This document shows positions 47,548 to 59,294 of a stretch of 64,000 nt of DNA, piece by piece. Origin of the DNA: Symmetrospora coprosmae (taxonomy: Eukaryota > Basidiomycota > Cystobasidiomycetes > Symmetrosporaceae). The notes below the pieces were generated by a model. The model saw only the letters and a list, made by a program, of their open reading frames with translations, did not search any database and was not told the DNA's origin. The DNA lies in the NCBI GenBank assembly GCA_008802785.1, contig VUYT01000011.1, forward strand, positions 434,001-498,000, given 5' to 3'. Numbering within the stretch: the first letter of the stretch is position 1; every line of letters starts with the position of its first letter. A program made the translations under genes and the position numbers.

Positions 47548-49996
47548 TCATGTTTGGAAATGTCCCAGTTCGTTTTGAGCTTCGGGCGCGCCTGAATGCC
47601 ATGACTTCGGAGCGGCGCAGATGTCGAGCGCTCCATCCAGAGCTGCTATGGGTTTCTCCAGGCGCATTTGCGTGATCACTGAAGTCCGCTGGTCTACTAG
47701 GCACCACGCGGGCCGCGATGCCTGCGCGTCCTTTTGATCCCTGTCCCAATACGCCTTCACGACCTTGTCCTTCACCTTTGGCGCGAGCTTCAGTTTATAT
47801 GTCTTGTCTTCTATTGACGTGCCGTCAGCTTGCTTGATCGCGTAACGGTACTGCGGTCTTCCTTTTGAGGGAATGGCATATTTGGACATGTCCACCTGGT
47901 AGGGAGAAAGGCGTGAGAGTACGGTCAGCGGATGAGCCTAGCCGTATCATCAGATGAATCGCACCTTTAGCCAATAATCATCCTGACTGCCAGAAGAGCT
48001 ACCGATCGACTGTCCGGCTTGTCTCGGGGCCGCTCGAGCTGCTGGATCCGAATGGGCTGGATCCCGCATCGCGATGTAAAGCACTTCCGCCCCCTGCACT
48101 TTGTACCAAGCATCGTACGTTGGCTGGAATATCCCGCGGGCATTGTATCTGATTCGGTTGGTGACTGTCACCTTCACCGAGTCAGTGAGCGCATATTGAT
48201 TCTCAACGAGCGCGCCGTCGGCGAGTATGTAAGACCAGCTAGTTGTGGTTCTGCTCTTATCGTAGGCGGCTACCTTTACCTCTCTGCGGATAGCGCCCTA
48301 CGTGGCCGCAATGTCCGCGTTAGCCACGGCCTCCTATATCACCCCCGGCGGCTACCGCTGGGGGCGCTCCGGCGTCTCTCACCTGAATCCAGAACGCTTC
48401 ACTGGCACTGGCAGGAGGCGGTGCAGGGGATGCCGACTGACGAGGCGAAACACCCGGCGAGGTCGGCTTGGTGAACTGCACACTGGTTGCCTGCGTAAGG
48501 GCCGAGTCCAAGCGCAGATACACGGGGACATCAGTCGTTGCTTGTTTGAATACCGCAAGTCTCGCCATGTGGTTCGTCATAATCTTCGCTTGAGCCGGGT
48601 AGTTCCAGATCTTTTTCAGTCGTACAGCCTCCGCCACGGCTGGTCTAGACCAAGTGACGGTGATGTGGCCCGTAGCCAGGTTGGACGACATGGCCCCTTG
48701 GGCCCAGAAACTTATGGCTGGAGCTGGCGAAGGTGCCAGAGCAGGACTTGCGCGCGCGGAGCGAGAATCTGGGCTGTGAGGGACCGAGGCGACTTTCTGC
48801 TTTCCCTTATCCTGGACCTGTATAATTGCCGGAGACGAGGCAGGTCCGCGAGCTGGACTGGCGCTGACTGGCCCTCGCGCTACAGGCGGCGTCAGGGAAA
48901 TGACCTGCGACGGTGCAGTCTTCCACTGGCTTCCGGGGCCGAACTGGTATCTCGTCCAATCCACTCGCCTGTTCTCGCCCTCCTCGACCCTGATCTGGTA
49001 CAGCAGCGGTCTCGTTTCGTCGGCGGGCATGATCGTTTGGCGTCGCTTGAGGAGAGTGGTTTGGAGGGCATCCCAGACATGAGGAAGCCACACGAGCATC
49101 TGCCCTCGGATCGTGTTGTTGTCCTGGAGCGACATCTGCAGCAGTGCCGCGCGCTCCTCAGTTGCGAAGCGAACTTCAATCTATATTCCGAGAGATCGCT
49201 CAGCCGGCTTGGCAGGTCAGAGCGCAAGCAGCGCATACTCACAAAGTGCCATCCGGTCTTCCGCCCCTTCTTGCTTGGATCCGCGCCTCTGTCCGTGTAC
49301 GGAGACTCGCCTCGATGTAGTGGGGGCGGCTGGGGCATCACGCAGAAGCCCTGGGAGGAACCGCGCGGTTGGGCAGGCGAGCTACTCCGGCCTCGCGGCG
49401 GCGCTCCAAGTGCTTGGCTCTGAAGCAGCGGTGATTTCTGGCGCGGAGCGGGGGTGCCACCTCGAGAAAGGGCAGGGGTGACTCCTCTCGAAGGGACAGG
49501 CGATGGAGTAGCAGCGTGGGCCTCGGCTGCTCGGACTTTCGGGAGCGGCACGCGCATGACCAGCCTGGTTCCGGGTCCAACAGGAGGCCACGTTGGCCAG
49601 AAGGTACACATCATCAGTCCATTGCTCTGGACATCCACTCTGCGATCTTGCCTGAGCTGATGAACAACTGTGCCGACGGCAGCCCCTGCTGGCCCGTCGC
49701 GCTGTAGCTTTGTGGCTGCTGCGCGCAGGAGGCTGTCTGGTATCTTGAAGGCTAGGGGTGGTGTGAAAGAATAGTCGTAGGTGCGATCTGGTCGCTGTAC
49801 AAATCGCATCTGACCACGAGGGCAATCACGTTAGGTAGGTACTCATTCCCGGACCGCCGGTCTTACGCACCTCGAGGGTAGTATCAGGAAGCCCCGGAGT
49901 TCTGTGGATCGGTGGCGGCGGTGGTATCTGTACTCCTTGTGTTCCTGCGTCAGGAGGCGGCGATGCCGAACCGGAAGAACGCGGACGCTTCGACAT
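47548..49996 (-). CDS. Modular family protein G2 (unrecognised)
   Basis: Function unknown. Exons 49996-49871, 49809-49243, 49180-48383, 48297-47965 and 47895-47548 all join in phase 0 (723 aa). Starts MSKRPRSSGSASPPPDAG, basic then Pro-rich like G1 and G3. Exon 2 has the N-terminal module (MRFVQRPDRTYDYSFTPP). Exon 3 opens with IEVRFATEERAALLQMSL and IRGQMLVWLPHV, then YQIRVEEGENRRVDWTRY, and ends in AFWIQ. Exon 4 opens with GAIRREVKVAAYDKSR and ends in DDYWLK. Exon 5 (VDMSKYAIPSKGRP) ends the protein. G3 has the same order and the same exon borders (FWVQ|GA and WLK|). No catalytic or membrane motif; Ser/Pro/Arg linkers between modules. Confidence 0.75.
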
Positions 49997-50336
49997 GATG
50001 GTTGCGCGTCGTTTCAGCGTCGTCAGGTGAGCGAGATGACTTTGGCAGAGGAGGTCTTTGGTGCTGCTGGAATGATCTGCAGCAAGCAGAGGCAAGGGCC
50101 GTCATGTATGGAGATTCTGGTCTCATAGACAGCTATGCTGGTCATCCCAATCAAGGGCAGGAAGGCTGTGTCCCGAGCAAGACTGAGCATCAATGGGAAT
50201 GCAGCGTATGCCATGAGGCAGCTGACAGCTGATCGGCTGTCGAGGCAGTTCCTCTTTGCGGTGCAGTTCAGGTTGCGCAGTAGTGAGGACAAAGGAGTGC
50301 TGTGGCGACGGAACAATACCGGACGATCATCCATGT
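49997..50336. other. Intergenic, 5' side of G2 and 3' side of G3
   Basis: 340 bp separating tandem genes G2 and G3. No specific element recognised. Confidence 0.5.
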
Positions 50337-52367
50337 TCAGCGAAAACTACGCACAAGTTTAGGCTCAAACCACTTAATGTTGGCCTTGGGAAACCGAGTC
50401 TTGGGGTCTCGATGCGACCACCACGTTACATCCGGCTTGCCTTGCTCTCTCTCCTTCACGAGGAGCCAGACGTCCGCCGAATATGCAGTTGTTGTGCCAT
50501 GCTGTTTGGTAATCGCGTCTACCATCGATTTGCGAATCGGAGTGGGGAAATTCCCCACATAATCCTCGACGTGGGCGACCCACCCATCCGTCGTGGTTTT
50601 GGCGAAGGTATTGCGAAAAGTCGAGCCGCGCTTCGCCTTCACCCTCTCCAGGGTCCACTGTTCGTGGCGTGAAGCACCATCAGCGGTCACGTCGCGACGA
50701 TATAGCAGGTGCAGGGCCTACAAGAACCTACTTTCAGCCATTTGCCGTCACTGGCTCGCAACTCATCCTCATTCATCTTGTGCGCGTTATAGAAAGAGTA
50801 AGACGCGGCGTAGGTGCGCTCACTGTTGACGCCAATCCAGACATTCAAGACTGCCTCCGTCCCGGGCTGATCGAGTCGGGCCTTGGCTTCAGTCTGCATA
50901 CTGCGCTGAAGATCCGGCCAGTTCTGAAGCGTCCCGTTTGCGATGGCCGTTCTCAGAGCGCTTTCGCCGATAGCCAACATAAGTGACTGCGAAGCAGGAT
51001 CCTTCTTCCAAGCACCCTGCGAGAGGACAGCACGATGTGATTTGTCGGACCAGGAAGGGTTCAGCTCGACCAATTTTAGAACTCGTGTCTACCAGGCGAG
51101 ACTCCCAAGCGCACCTGCACCCAGAATTTCTCGCCTTTGCGCAATTTGACAGCCTGTGGCGCTCTCGACGGGGGCGTGACACTTCTTCCAGATGGTGGAT
51201 CAAACTGAAAACGCGACACATGTGTGATATTGCCGTTGACGTGCAGCCAGAGAGGGAACTGGAATGATCCCTTCTTAAATCTGTCTTCAATTTGAGGCTT
51301 CATGGCAGCTTTTATGCCTTCCAGATTGATGATCTGGCCCTTTCGAATTGCCTCGAGCATCGACTGCGGATACTCTGCCTGGATGTATTGTTGATTGTCC
51401 GGTTTCACACCACGCCTCACAGTGACCTCGGCCCAGAAGTCGGCTCCGGATGCAGATGCATCACCGGAAACCAACGGTCCGCGATGAAGCCTAGTAGGGG
51501 AGGGACGGCGTATTGAAGAGTCTCGGCTGGGCTCTAGGCTTGCAGCGGTTACTCGGGGGATGGGAGAGCTGGGCACCATAACCCATCGATCGCCCCGCCA
51601 GTAGCGAAGCTGGTCGACATAGCGAGGTTTGGAGTTCGCGACACGGACTTCGTATGCCATTCGCGAGCTCGGCTTCGCGCTCCCAATTCCCGATCTGCGC
51701 TGCTTGTTGAGCTCGCTTTCGATCTTGAGGCGGCTGTCTGGCGGCCATTCAAGGCGCAGACCTCGTAAAGTGGTATTCCCGGTGAAAGACAGTGTCGCAT
51801 ACTCCAAGCCATCCTCCTTGACAACGAAGGAGACGTTGATCTGGGAGAAAGACTTGTCGTCAGCGCATGCATCAAAGGCACATTTGACGGTTCCTGTCTG
51901 CTGACCATGTGCCACGAGAAGCCTGACACGCCGCTGTCACGACCGACACCTCTGTCTGGAGCCTCGCCAGGTGGTATACCGGGCGGTTGCGGATCATACA
52001 CGGGCCGGGCCAGCAGGCGATGCCTCTCATCATTGGCAGGGGCCGCGGATGGCGATACTTTCCGTGTGTTGGAAGACGGCTGTAATGGGCCGGGTGACGG
52101 GCTTTTCGAGACCCGCACAAGAGCACTGGAAGACTCCAGAGTGGGTTTGAGTGCGGGAGAGTCGGACCCTGGACCTTTTGGTCTAGCGACTTGCGAGCCA
52201 GGCGTTCCTCCTGATTGCGACTGGGATGATCCAGGAACCACAGGACTCCCTGCGCGGTATGGAGATTTGCAACTGTTCGCGCCGGCAGGCCTCTTCGCGA
52301 GAGGTGGAGAGCCGCCTCTGTTTGGAGATGTCGAGCGAGAAGAACGGGAGCGTTTCGCAGGCAACAT
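50337..52367 (-). CDS. Modular family protein G3 (unrecognised)
   Basis: Function unknown. Exons 52367-51906, 51840-51115, 51016-50732 and 50657-50337 all join in phase 0 (597 aa). Starts MLPAKRSRSSRSTSPNRGG; the 154-residue first exon is Ser/Pro/Arg-rich and lacks the N-terminal module of G1/G2. Exon 2 opens with INVSFVVKEDGLEYATLSF and LRGLRLEWPPDS, then YEVRVANSKPRYVDQLRYW, a second module (DFWAEVTVRRGV, ending LWLHVNGNITHVSRFQF), and ends KFWVQ. Exon 3 opens with GAWKKDPASQSL, contains VLNVWIGVNSERTYAASYSF and ends GKWLK. Exon 4 (WTLERVKAKRGSTF, DVWLLVKEREQ) ends the protein. The start could also lie in the open frame up to 52922. Confidence 0.72.
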
Positions 52368-53092
52368 TGCGGCGCTATCTAGATCTGAGTCGGACTGCCT
52401 TAGAAGCCGATCAGGACTCGCGGTTGATGGTTGATACGAGCAGAAGCAAAGGCAGCCAGTCGTCAGACCGCACCCTATTGGCATTGGCGAACAACACGAT
52501 ATTTTGGGGATTTGGGGTGTCGAGGCTGTACCGTGGGTAAAGTGGCGAAGTGTCAACGGAGAGGTCAGAATCCAGGCCCGACACGGCATCACCTGATGAT
52601 TCTGCATGCTCCAGCTGACCTCTAACGTCCTGACGAAGTGTCGAGGCTGTGTATGTGTGGAGGCATCTGGGTCTAAATGCGGGAGGGTGGGCGGCATGAA
52701 GTGGAATGGCGGCGGCTCAAAGCTTGGGTTGTAGGGCACGAACGTCGATGGACTGCTGGCGCGACCGGGTGCCAGCCATGAAGTGACATCAGACCTGGAG
52801 TGAAGGGATGCAGGGCTGGATTGGATTGGATTGGATTGGGATATCTCGTCAGAGTCGGGATGGACGTCGGCGCCTGAGACTGCGAGCGGACAACGAGAGC
52901 AGTGAGGACGGCATAGTGTCACGCAATGAGCAGTCGGGCCCGTAGCATGATGTGCATTCCCATATGTTGATTCGCCCTTGCATCGCTATGGCCCGATAGA
53001 CGACCGTGCTCCGACGCCTTCGCTCTCGCCTGCCCGCGAGCGAACGAAACGAACGGCCTGCTGCATGGTCGCGCCTCGTCGAGGATCAGGAT
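52368..53092. other. Divergent 5' region, G3 and EAF1, with (GGATT)4
   Basis: 725 bp. Holds a (GGATT)4 microsatellite at 52818-52837. The G3 frame stays open to 52922 without a clear start. Confidence 0.5.
52818..52837. repeat. (GGATT)4 microsatellite
   Basis: Four perfect five-base units in the G3/EAF1 intergenic region. Confidence 0.85.
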
Positions 53093-56000
53093 ATGGCCCG
53101 TCCTGCCAGTAGCAGTGCAGGATCATCCTTGCCGTCGTCATCCACAGCCAGATCTGGCACGACCATAGCAGGCGGCGAGGCTGCTTCTGTCGGGCGAAAG
53201 AAGGGAGCGCCCGGTGCAGGAGCAGGAGGAGGAGGAGGAGGAGCAGCAACGGCAGCACAAGAGATGGGAGAGCCGGGGACGACGACCAAGACGCTGTCGC
53301 AGCTGCGGCAGGATGCCATACGGACGCGCAAGGATGCTCTCAGCGCCATCCTCCCTGCGCGCGGTGCCCGCCTGGCCGAGCTCTTCCACCTGCTCCAAGG
53401 CAGGAGCGACCCGGCCAGGTTCGGGGCTGGCCTCCACCCGCCTGCCCGCACTGGACCCTCGGGGGACCCTGCAAAGCCGCTCGTCCTCATACAGGATATA
53501 GAGCTCGACAGGAATCTCGCAGAGTTCACTGAGCGCTGGATCCGCAATCCAAAGTGGGTCCTCGCTCGACGCTCCAGGCGGGCTCAGTCTCCGAGGCCTC
53601 CAAGCCTCGGAGGATGTCCATATAGACACGTCTTTACGGTATCAATGGACTGATCCTCCATTCTGTCCGTTTCTGACCGCAGCATCGCACCTGAAATATC
53701 GCTCGAACTCCAGCCGCTCGAGCCCGCGGCCCCTCCAGCACCGATCCGACGCGACAGCCATGCCGCCGCGGAAATGTCCGAAGAGGTTGCCGCTCTCGAG
53801 CGTGAGCTCATCAAGCCAGAGTATCGTCGCTCTGCGCTCTCATCAGGGCCTGCGTCAACCTCCGCAGGCCCAGCATCGCTTGACGGAAAGCCTGCGCCAG
53901 ACGATGTTCCGACTGCGCCCGCTGGTGAACCCGCACAAAGTAGTAACACTAGTATAGCGGCGACGACCAAGAAAGAGGCAGACGATGGCTCTGTGTCACC
54001 CATGCGCGTTTCCGGGCCGAATGGTGTACTCAGCGCGGCGGCACCCTCGCCATTCCCAGTCACATACCGGTCTCCATCCTTCTTGTCTGGCCAGACTACC
54101 GCGCCGCCGGCCTCGACAAGAACACCCCAGACGCCATTCCCCGAGTCTATCGATCCCTCTCAGCTCCAACTCCAGCCAAAAGATGGCTCACAGGCTAGCG
54201 CCGAGTCCGGCCGACCTAAGAAGGAGGATGTTCCTTTCCCTCGACTCCGCGGCTACGCTCAACCGTACCCACCTTCGCTACCTGATCTTCCACCGAACCT
54301 TCTCAAGAACCGCATCAGCGTCGGAGGCCTCGCCGCACAAAAGGCAAAAGAGCGTCTCTCAGTCGAGCAGAATCCCACACTCGCCAATACGGTCTCGACC
54401 TCGTCAGACCTGTACAAGCTGGGCATTTCGAAAGCGCACCACTTCCCCGTGCGCAGCCTGATGGGAGCGGGGGCACCGCAGCCGGGCAAGACGCGCACAG
54501 GCAGCAAGGTCCTCCTCACATCTGACTGGAATGTGGCCATTGCGGAGCTGCAGGCGCAGCGCGCACTCGAGCGTATAGAGCACCTGAAGGCCGAGCGAAC
54601 GTGGGCACTGCGTCAGATCAAGAAGCAGCGGCTCCCCGGGACGCAGAAAGCGCACTGGGACTACCTTCTCGACGAGATGCGCTGGATGGCCGTCGACTTC
54701 AAGCAGGAGACGAGGTGGAAGATGGCTTCTGCGCATGAGGTTTCGCGCGCCGTTCGGGCGTGGCATTCTGCATCGTCGTCGGAAGAGAAGGCTGCTTTGC
54801 AAGTCAGGACCCGCCAGCCTGTCTTGCTGCCGGCCCCACTGCATTCGAGCCAGGACAGCCAGCAGGACGTGTCAATGCAGGTCGTTCCGGACTCGCAAGA
54901 AGGGGACGCGGTGAAAGACGCGTCGGAGTCAGCGTCCGCAACGAGCGCGCCATCCAACTCAGATGCCATGGCATCCTCGCAGACCGCGCCGCCTGTTCCC
55001 CGGGCACCGGCTGATGCCTTGCCACCTTCCACCACCGGTCTTCCTTCGAGCACGCCTGCGCCTGCTGGCGTCACAACCCGCTCACAACCTCACCAAAGGC
55101 AGCTCATCCATCCCCGAGCTCCCATCTTTGACCTCCCGCTCACGAGCACTACGTACACCCTGTCCGACTCCGATCTACCATCTTCGTACCGCGGCGTATC
55201 GACAGCCAACGTTGTGAATGAGCTCTTCCAGGACCTCATGTGCTACGCGCCCCCTCCCGAACCCTCCGATGCGCAGTCGAGCGTGCTGCACAGGCGCATC
55301 GACGAGGCTAGCCCGTCCTACAGCCTGATCACCAACGCCAGCGCCCTGTTGGAGAGCAAACCTCTCCTTGTCAGCACACTGCACCCGGCCAAGAAGCGGA
55401 AGCGCGGGGACGGCGAATGGGATGACCTCAGAGACGTGGCGGGTGACGTTGGACGTGACGTCCTATCGGAGATGTTTGGCCCGCAAGCGGGTAAGCTTGG
55501 GCACATTTCATGCCTGGACTTTTGGGACCACAGTGGTACAGGCACTGATGCCGGGCGATCGCGCACACTGTTCAACAGATTACGGAGGTATCCCGCCTAA
55601 GGATACGAGCAGCAAGCGGTACCAGCCAAACCCACCTCCGAACGCCGAAGCCCGCGCTGCAGCACAGGACTGGTCCTCAGAGGACGATCAGCAGCTGCTC
55701 ACAATCGCCCGCCAGTACAGCTACAACTGGGATCTGGTCGCGTCGGTCTTTACGAGCTCGACGCGGCGGCCGCAAGGCGACGAGCGCCTTCCGTGGGACT
55801 GCTTCGACCGTTGGCACAAGAAGTTCGCGTCTCCTACGCCAAGTCAAGCCGCTCACACGCAGCTGCCAAACGGTGTCGCCGCTCAAGCTGCTGCTGCACA
55901 AAGCGGCGCAGCAACGCCGCTGTCGCAGTCGACCAACAAGAAGGATCGGCGGGCCTCCAGCACTGCATATGCAGGTCCTGGACAAGGAGCTGGCGTCTTT

Positions 56001-57338
56001 GCCAACTCGGGCGCCCCCGCTACGCCGGCAGCCGGATCGCCGGCCCCGCCAGGTACGGCCAGAAAGCCAGAGCTGTCGAAAGCCTACATCCGACACCTGT
56101 CGATCGTGGAGGCGACAAAGAAGGTGCAGAAGCGGCGCGAGATCCAGCAGAAGCAGAGTGAGTTCCGTGGCAGCTCCCGATACAGTTACCGAAGCTGATT
56201 CGTGTCCTGCAGACCTGCCGCCCGCCATCCGCAAAGTCAACCTGACCGCCCACGAGACGCACAATCAGCCAATCCACGCTTCTCTCACGGCCCTAGACCT
56301 TTCGCGCATCCGCATGGAGCGCGAGCGTGTGCAAATGGAGGAGGCGCGTAAGCGCGACCAGCAGCGGATGTACCAGCAGGCGCAGGCTGCCGCCATGGTG
56401 CAGCAGCAGCAGCAAGCTGCCGGGCGTGGTGGGATGCCACTTCAGATGCCAATGAACATGCAAGGGGTACGCAACCGAGCATGAAGGTTCCTTGCGGTAA
56501 TAGCGAGGACGCTGCTAATCGATTCCTGAATACTGTGATCGCACAGCAGGCCAACATGCAACGCATGCCACAGGGCGTCAACGCCCTCCCGCAAAACCTG
56601 CAGGCCACCCAGGCTGCGCTCCTGCAGAGCCAACGAGCAGCACTGCAAGCTGGTCAGATGCCGCTTCCCCAGTTCGCAGGGACAATGCAGCAGAATCAGC
56701 CTCGCCCGCTGGGCCAGCAACAGCAAGCCCAACAGTCGCAGCAGGGGTCGCCCGCCCCGCAGGGTCAGCGGCCGATCAGTGCACAGGGGTCCGGACCGCA
56801 ACAGCAGCAGGCGGGCATGCCGAACGGGCAGGCGCATCAGTCGTCTCCCTTGCTGCAGCATCCGAACCTGCCGCCCGGGATGAACATGCTGCCCCAGCAG
56901 CAGCAGCAACAGCAGCAGCGCAGCGCAACATCCCCGGGCATCCCCATGCAGCAACAGCAGCAGCAGCAGCTCGCTCAGCTCTCGCCACCGCAGCCGATGC
57001 AGATGCCTACTCTGCCAGGTGGGCAGCAGATGTCGCCTGCTCAACAGCAGGCATTCCTAGCGCAACTGGCGATTGCCGGTCGATCTGGCTCGCCCATGCA
57101 GCAACTCTCGCCGCAGCATGCGCTTCCGCAACAGCACCACCAGCAGCAGCTCAACATGCAGCAGCCGTCTCCGCAGCAGCAGCTGAATAGCATGCAGCAA
57201 CAGCAGCAGCAGGCCATGGGGCAACAGCTGCAAATTCCGCCGGGGATGACTCCGGAACAGCAGCAGCAGCTCATGCAGTTCTTGCGGGCGCGGCAGAATA
57301 GCCAGGCGAGTCAGTCGAGCAGCCAGGGCGGGCAATAG
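53093..57338 (+). CDS. EAF1: NuA4 acetyltransferase subunit Eaf1/Vid21 (HSA and SANT domains)
   Basis: Scaffold of the NuA4 histone acetyltransferase complex; nuclear. Exons 53093-53553, 53683-55490, 55579-56157, 56213-56466 and 56547-57338 close in frame (about 1,297 aa). The HSA domain is near residues 435-520: SDWNVAIAELQAQRALERIE, LPGTQKAHWDYLLDEMRWMA and FKQETRWKMASAHEVSRAV. The SANT/Myb domain follows (DWSSEDDQQLLTIARQYSYN, CFDRWHKKF). The last third is Gln-rich with many CAG/CAA runs, as in fungal Eaf1 and its p400 relatives. The N-terminus has a Gly run and a short block (LSQLRQDAIRTRKDALSAIL) also seen in fungal Vid21. No helicase domain, which separates it from p400/Swr1. Confidence 0.92.
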
Positions 57339-57911
57339 GGACTGGAGAGTGGTAGCTTGGGATTTGTTGTTGTGCCATCAGTTTGTGTGCAATCCGAGGA
57401 ATCGTGCAAAGAGGCGCGTCAGGTTGTGCAAGGCCAAGTAGACACCGCGCGTGCCCGCCCGCCCGCGGTAGGGAGCCAGCAACGCAATCCGGGACACAAG
57501 AGCAACGAGAGTGCACCGTCACTAGGCTCACTCCCATCTCCATTGGCAGGTCTGTCGAACTGGTTGTCGTTGGCAGGTCGAAAGACCGGGGGATTGCCGC
57601 CACTGTAGCCGATCATCTTGGAAGATTTTGGAGGAGGGGGAGCGAGGGAGGGGGAGTCGAGACGACCAGGGACGAGCGGGCAGGGCAGCACCTCTGGACC
57701 AGCCATCAAGAAAAGGTGTGTGCAGGGGTGCTACAATTGGAGGGCCTCGCTGTCAAACATAGACCGCTTGCTGATCCAGTATCGCTTCCTCTCTTCCTTC
57801 GACCCGACCCTCGATTGCTGCCACACGCCGCCTCTGCTGCTTGCCGCTACCGCTGCTGCTGTACGCCTCGACGCCAACCGTTCATCGACTCACTCCAGCC
57901 AGTCCGTCAAG
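57339..57911. other. Intergenic, EAF1 to eL42
   Basis: 573 bp. Presumed promoter of the ribosomal-protein gene; a pyrimidine-rich stretch (57781-57850) precedes the start, usual for such genes. Confidence 0.45.
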
Positions 57912-58933
57912 ATGGTCAACGTGCCAAAGGTCCGGAACACATACTGCAAGGGAAAGAAGTGCAGGTTAGTTGCTGCCGGCGACGGGATGAGGCGACGCCA
58001 GGCTCTGCAGGAGCAGGAGCATTCAGGAAGGAGCAGGATGATGAACACGACCCAGCAAGCCAGAGGAGCGCGATGGCGCAGCGAGCGTAGAGCCAGAGCA
58101 TCGGCACGGCACGGCTTGCTCGAGACGCTATGCCGCGCTGTTCCAGCGGGCTTGGGCTGCTTGCTGGTGGAGGAGGCTCTCCAGCACGTACCGGCCGAGC
58201 AGGCTGCATGGCCTGGCTCGAGCAAGCGCGCGCTCGCTCCAGCAGGTCGACATCTGGAACAGCCACAGCTTGCCAGCGCAGAAGCCATCGCAGCATGTCG
58301 TGGATGTCAAATCTCCTCGCGCCGGCCTTGCTAGCAGGCTGCTCGGGCCCTGCGGGGTCGGTAGCATGGGCAGAGCGGCATGAGCAGGGGGAAAGAGTCG
58401 GGCCCGGCAAAAGCACCACGAGAGCACAGACAGACAGATGCAGGACACAATGTGCTGACGAGCACGTACTGTCCGTCCCTACCTGCGCCGCCATTGCAGA
58501 AAGCACACTCCCCACAAGGTCACCCAGTACAAGGCGGGCAAGGCCTCCCTCTTCGCACAGGGAAAGCGCCGTTACGACAGGAAGCAGGTGCGCTCTCGAT
58601 GCTATCCGGACTGTACTGCTCCTCGTCTCAGAGCTGACATGCTGCTCCCGCATGCTGCTCCCGCGCCGACACACAGTCCGGATACGGAGGACAGACAAAG
58701 CCAGTCTTCCACAAGAAGGCAAAGACGACAAAGAAGGTCGTCATCCGCCTGGAATGCACGGCATGCAAGTACAAGGCGCAGCTCACTCTCAAGCGCACCA
58801 AGCACTTCGAGCTCGGGTGCGTCCCTACCTTCCGCTCCCTTCGCCCCTACGTGATCAGTGCTGACCTGCCCTTATTTGTCTTCTCGCACACAGTGGTGAC
58901 AAGAAGACGAAGGGTGCCGCTCTCGTCTTCTAA
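57912..58933 (+). CDS. RPL42: 60S ribosomal protein eL42 (L44/L36a)
   Basis: Ribosomal protein at the E-site of the large subunit. Exons 57912-57964, 58500-58587, 58677-58816 and 58894-58933 close in frame to 106 aa, exactly the family length. [20 protein letters not shown] and the later ECTACKYK give the four zinc-binding cysteines; [20 protein letters not shown] and the C-terminus KTKGAALVF are canonical. In the residue-56 region that sets cycloheximide response it reads GGQTKPVF, with Pro rather than Gln at the usual position; the position call is from memory of the family. The first intron is 535 nt, far longer than any other here. Confidence 0.97.
57965..58499 (+). other. Unusually long first intron of RPL42
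   Basis: 535 nt against about 50-100 nt for most introns in the window. Ribosomal-protein introns often host snoRNAs. GATGATGA at about 58037-58044 resembles a C box, but no D box (CTGA) lies at a suitable distance, so no snoRNA is called. Confidence 0.5.
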
Positions 58934-59294
58934 GCGGGTCGTCGTCCTTTCTCCCGAGCACTTTCGTTGTCATCGCCGTCTTTCGCCCGGGTTGTCGAGA
59001 CAGCCGTGTAATGGATGGATTGGTGGTCGATCCCAGGGACTTGTTCAGTCCAGGCCGCGCGGGACTGACAGTCATTGCGTACTGCATGTGACGCGCTCGC
59101 CGCCTCTCGCACTGACTGGTGTATTACGCCGCATCCGCCTCCGAAGCTTTGAAAGTCGAATATGATGCGTCCGATGACTGCCATTGCGAAGCACGAAGAG
59201 CTACAGGCCTACAGACTGCTGCTGGATGTGTGAACTACAACACAGGACTGCTGCTGCTCGCCAAACGCGGAATACCCTACTGTGGGCCCAGGGC
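58934..59294. other. Intergenic between convergent RPL42 and MFS gene
   Basis: 361 bp of 3' flanks. Nothing else seen. Confidence 0.5.

Noticed and set aside
58021-58060. C/D snoRNA in the RPL42 intron
   Set aside because: A C-box-like motif is present, but no D box or terminal stem at a proper distance.
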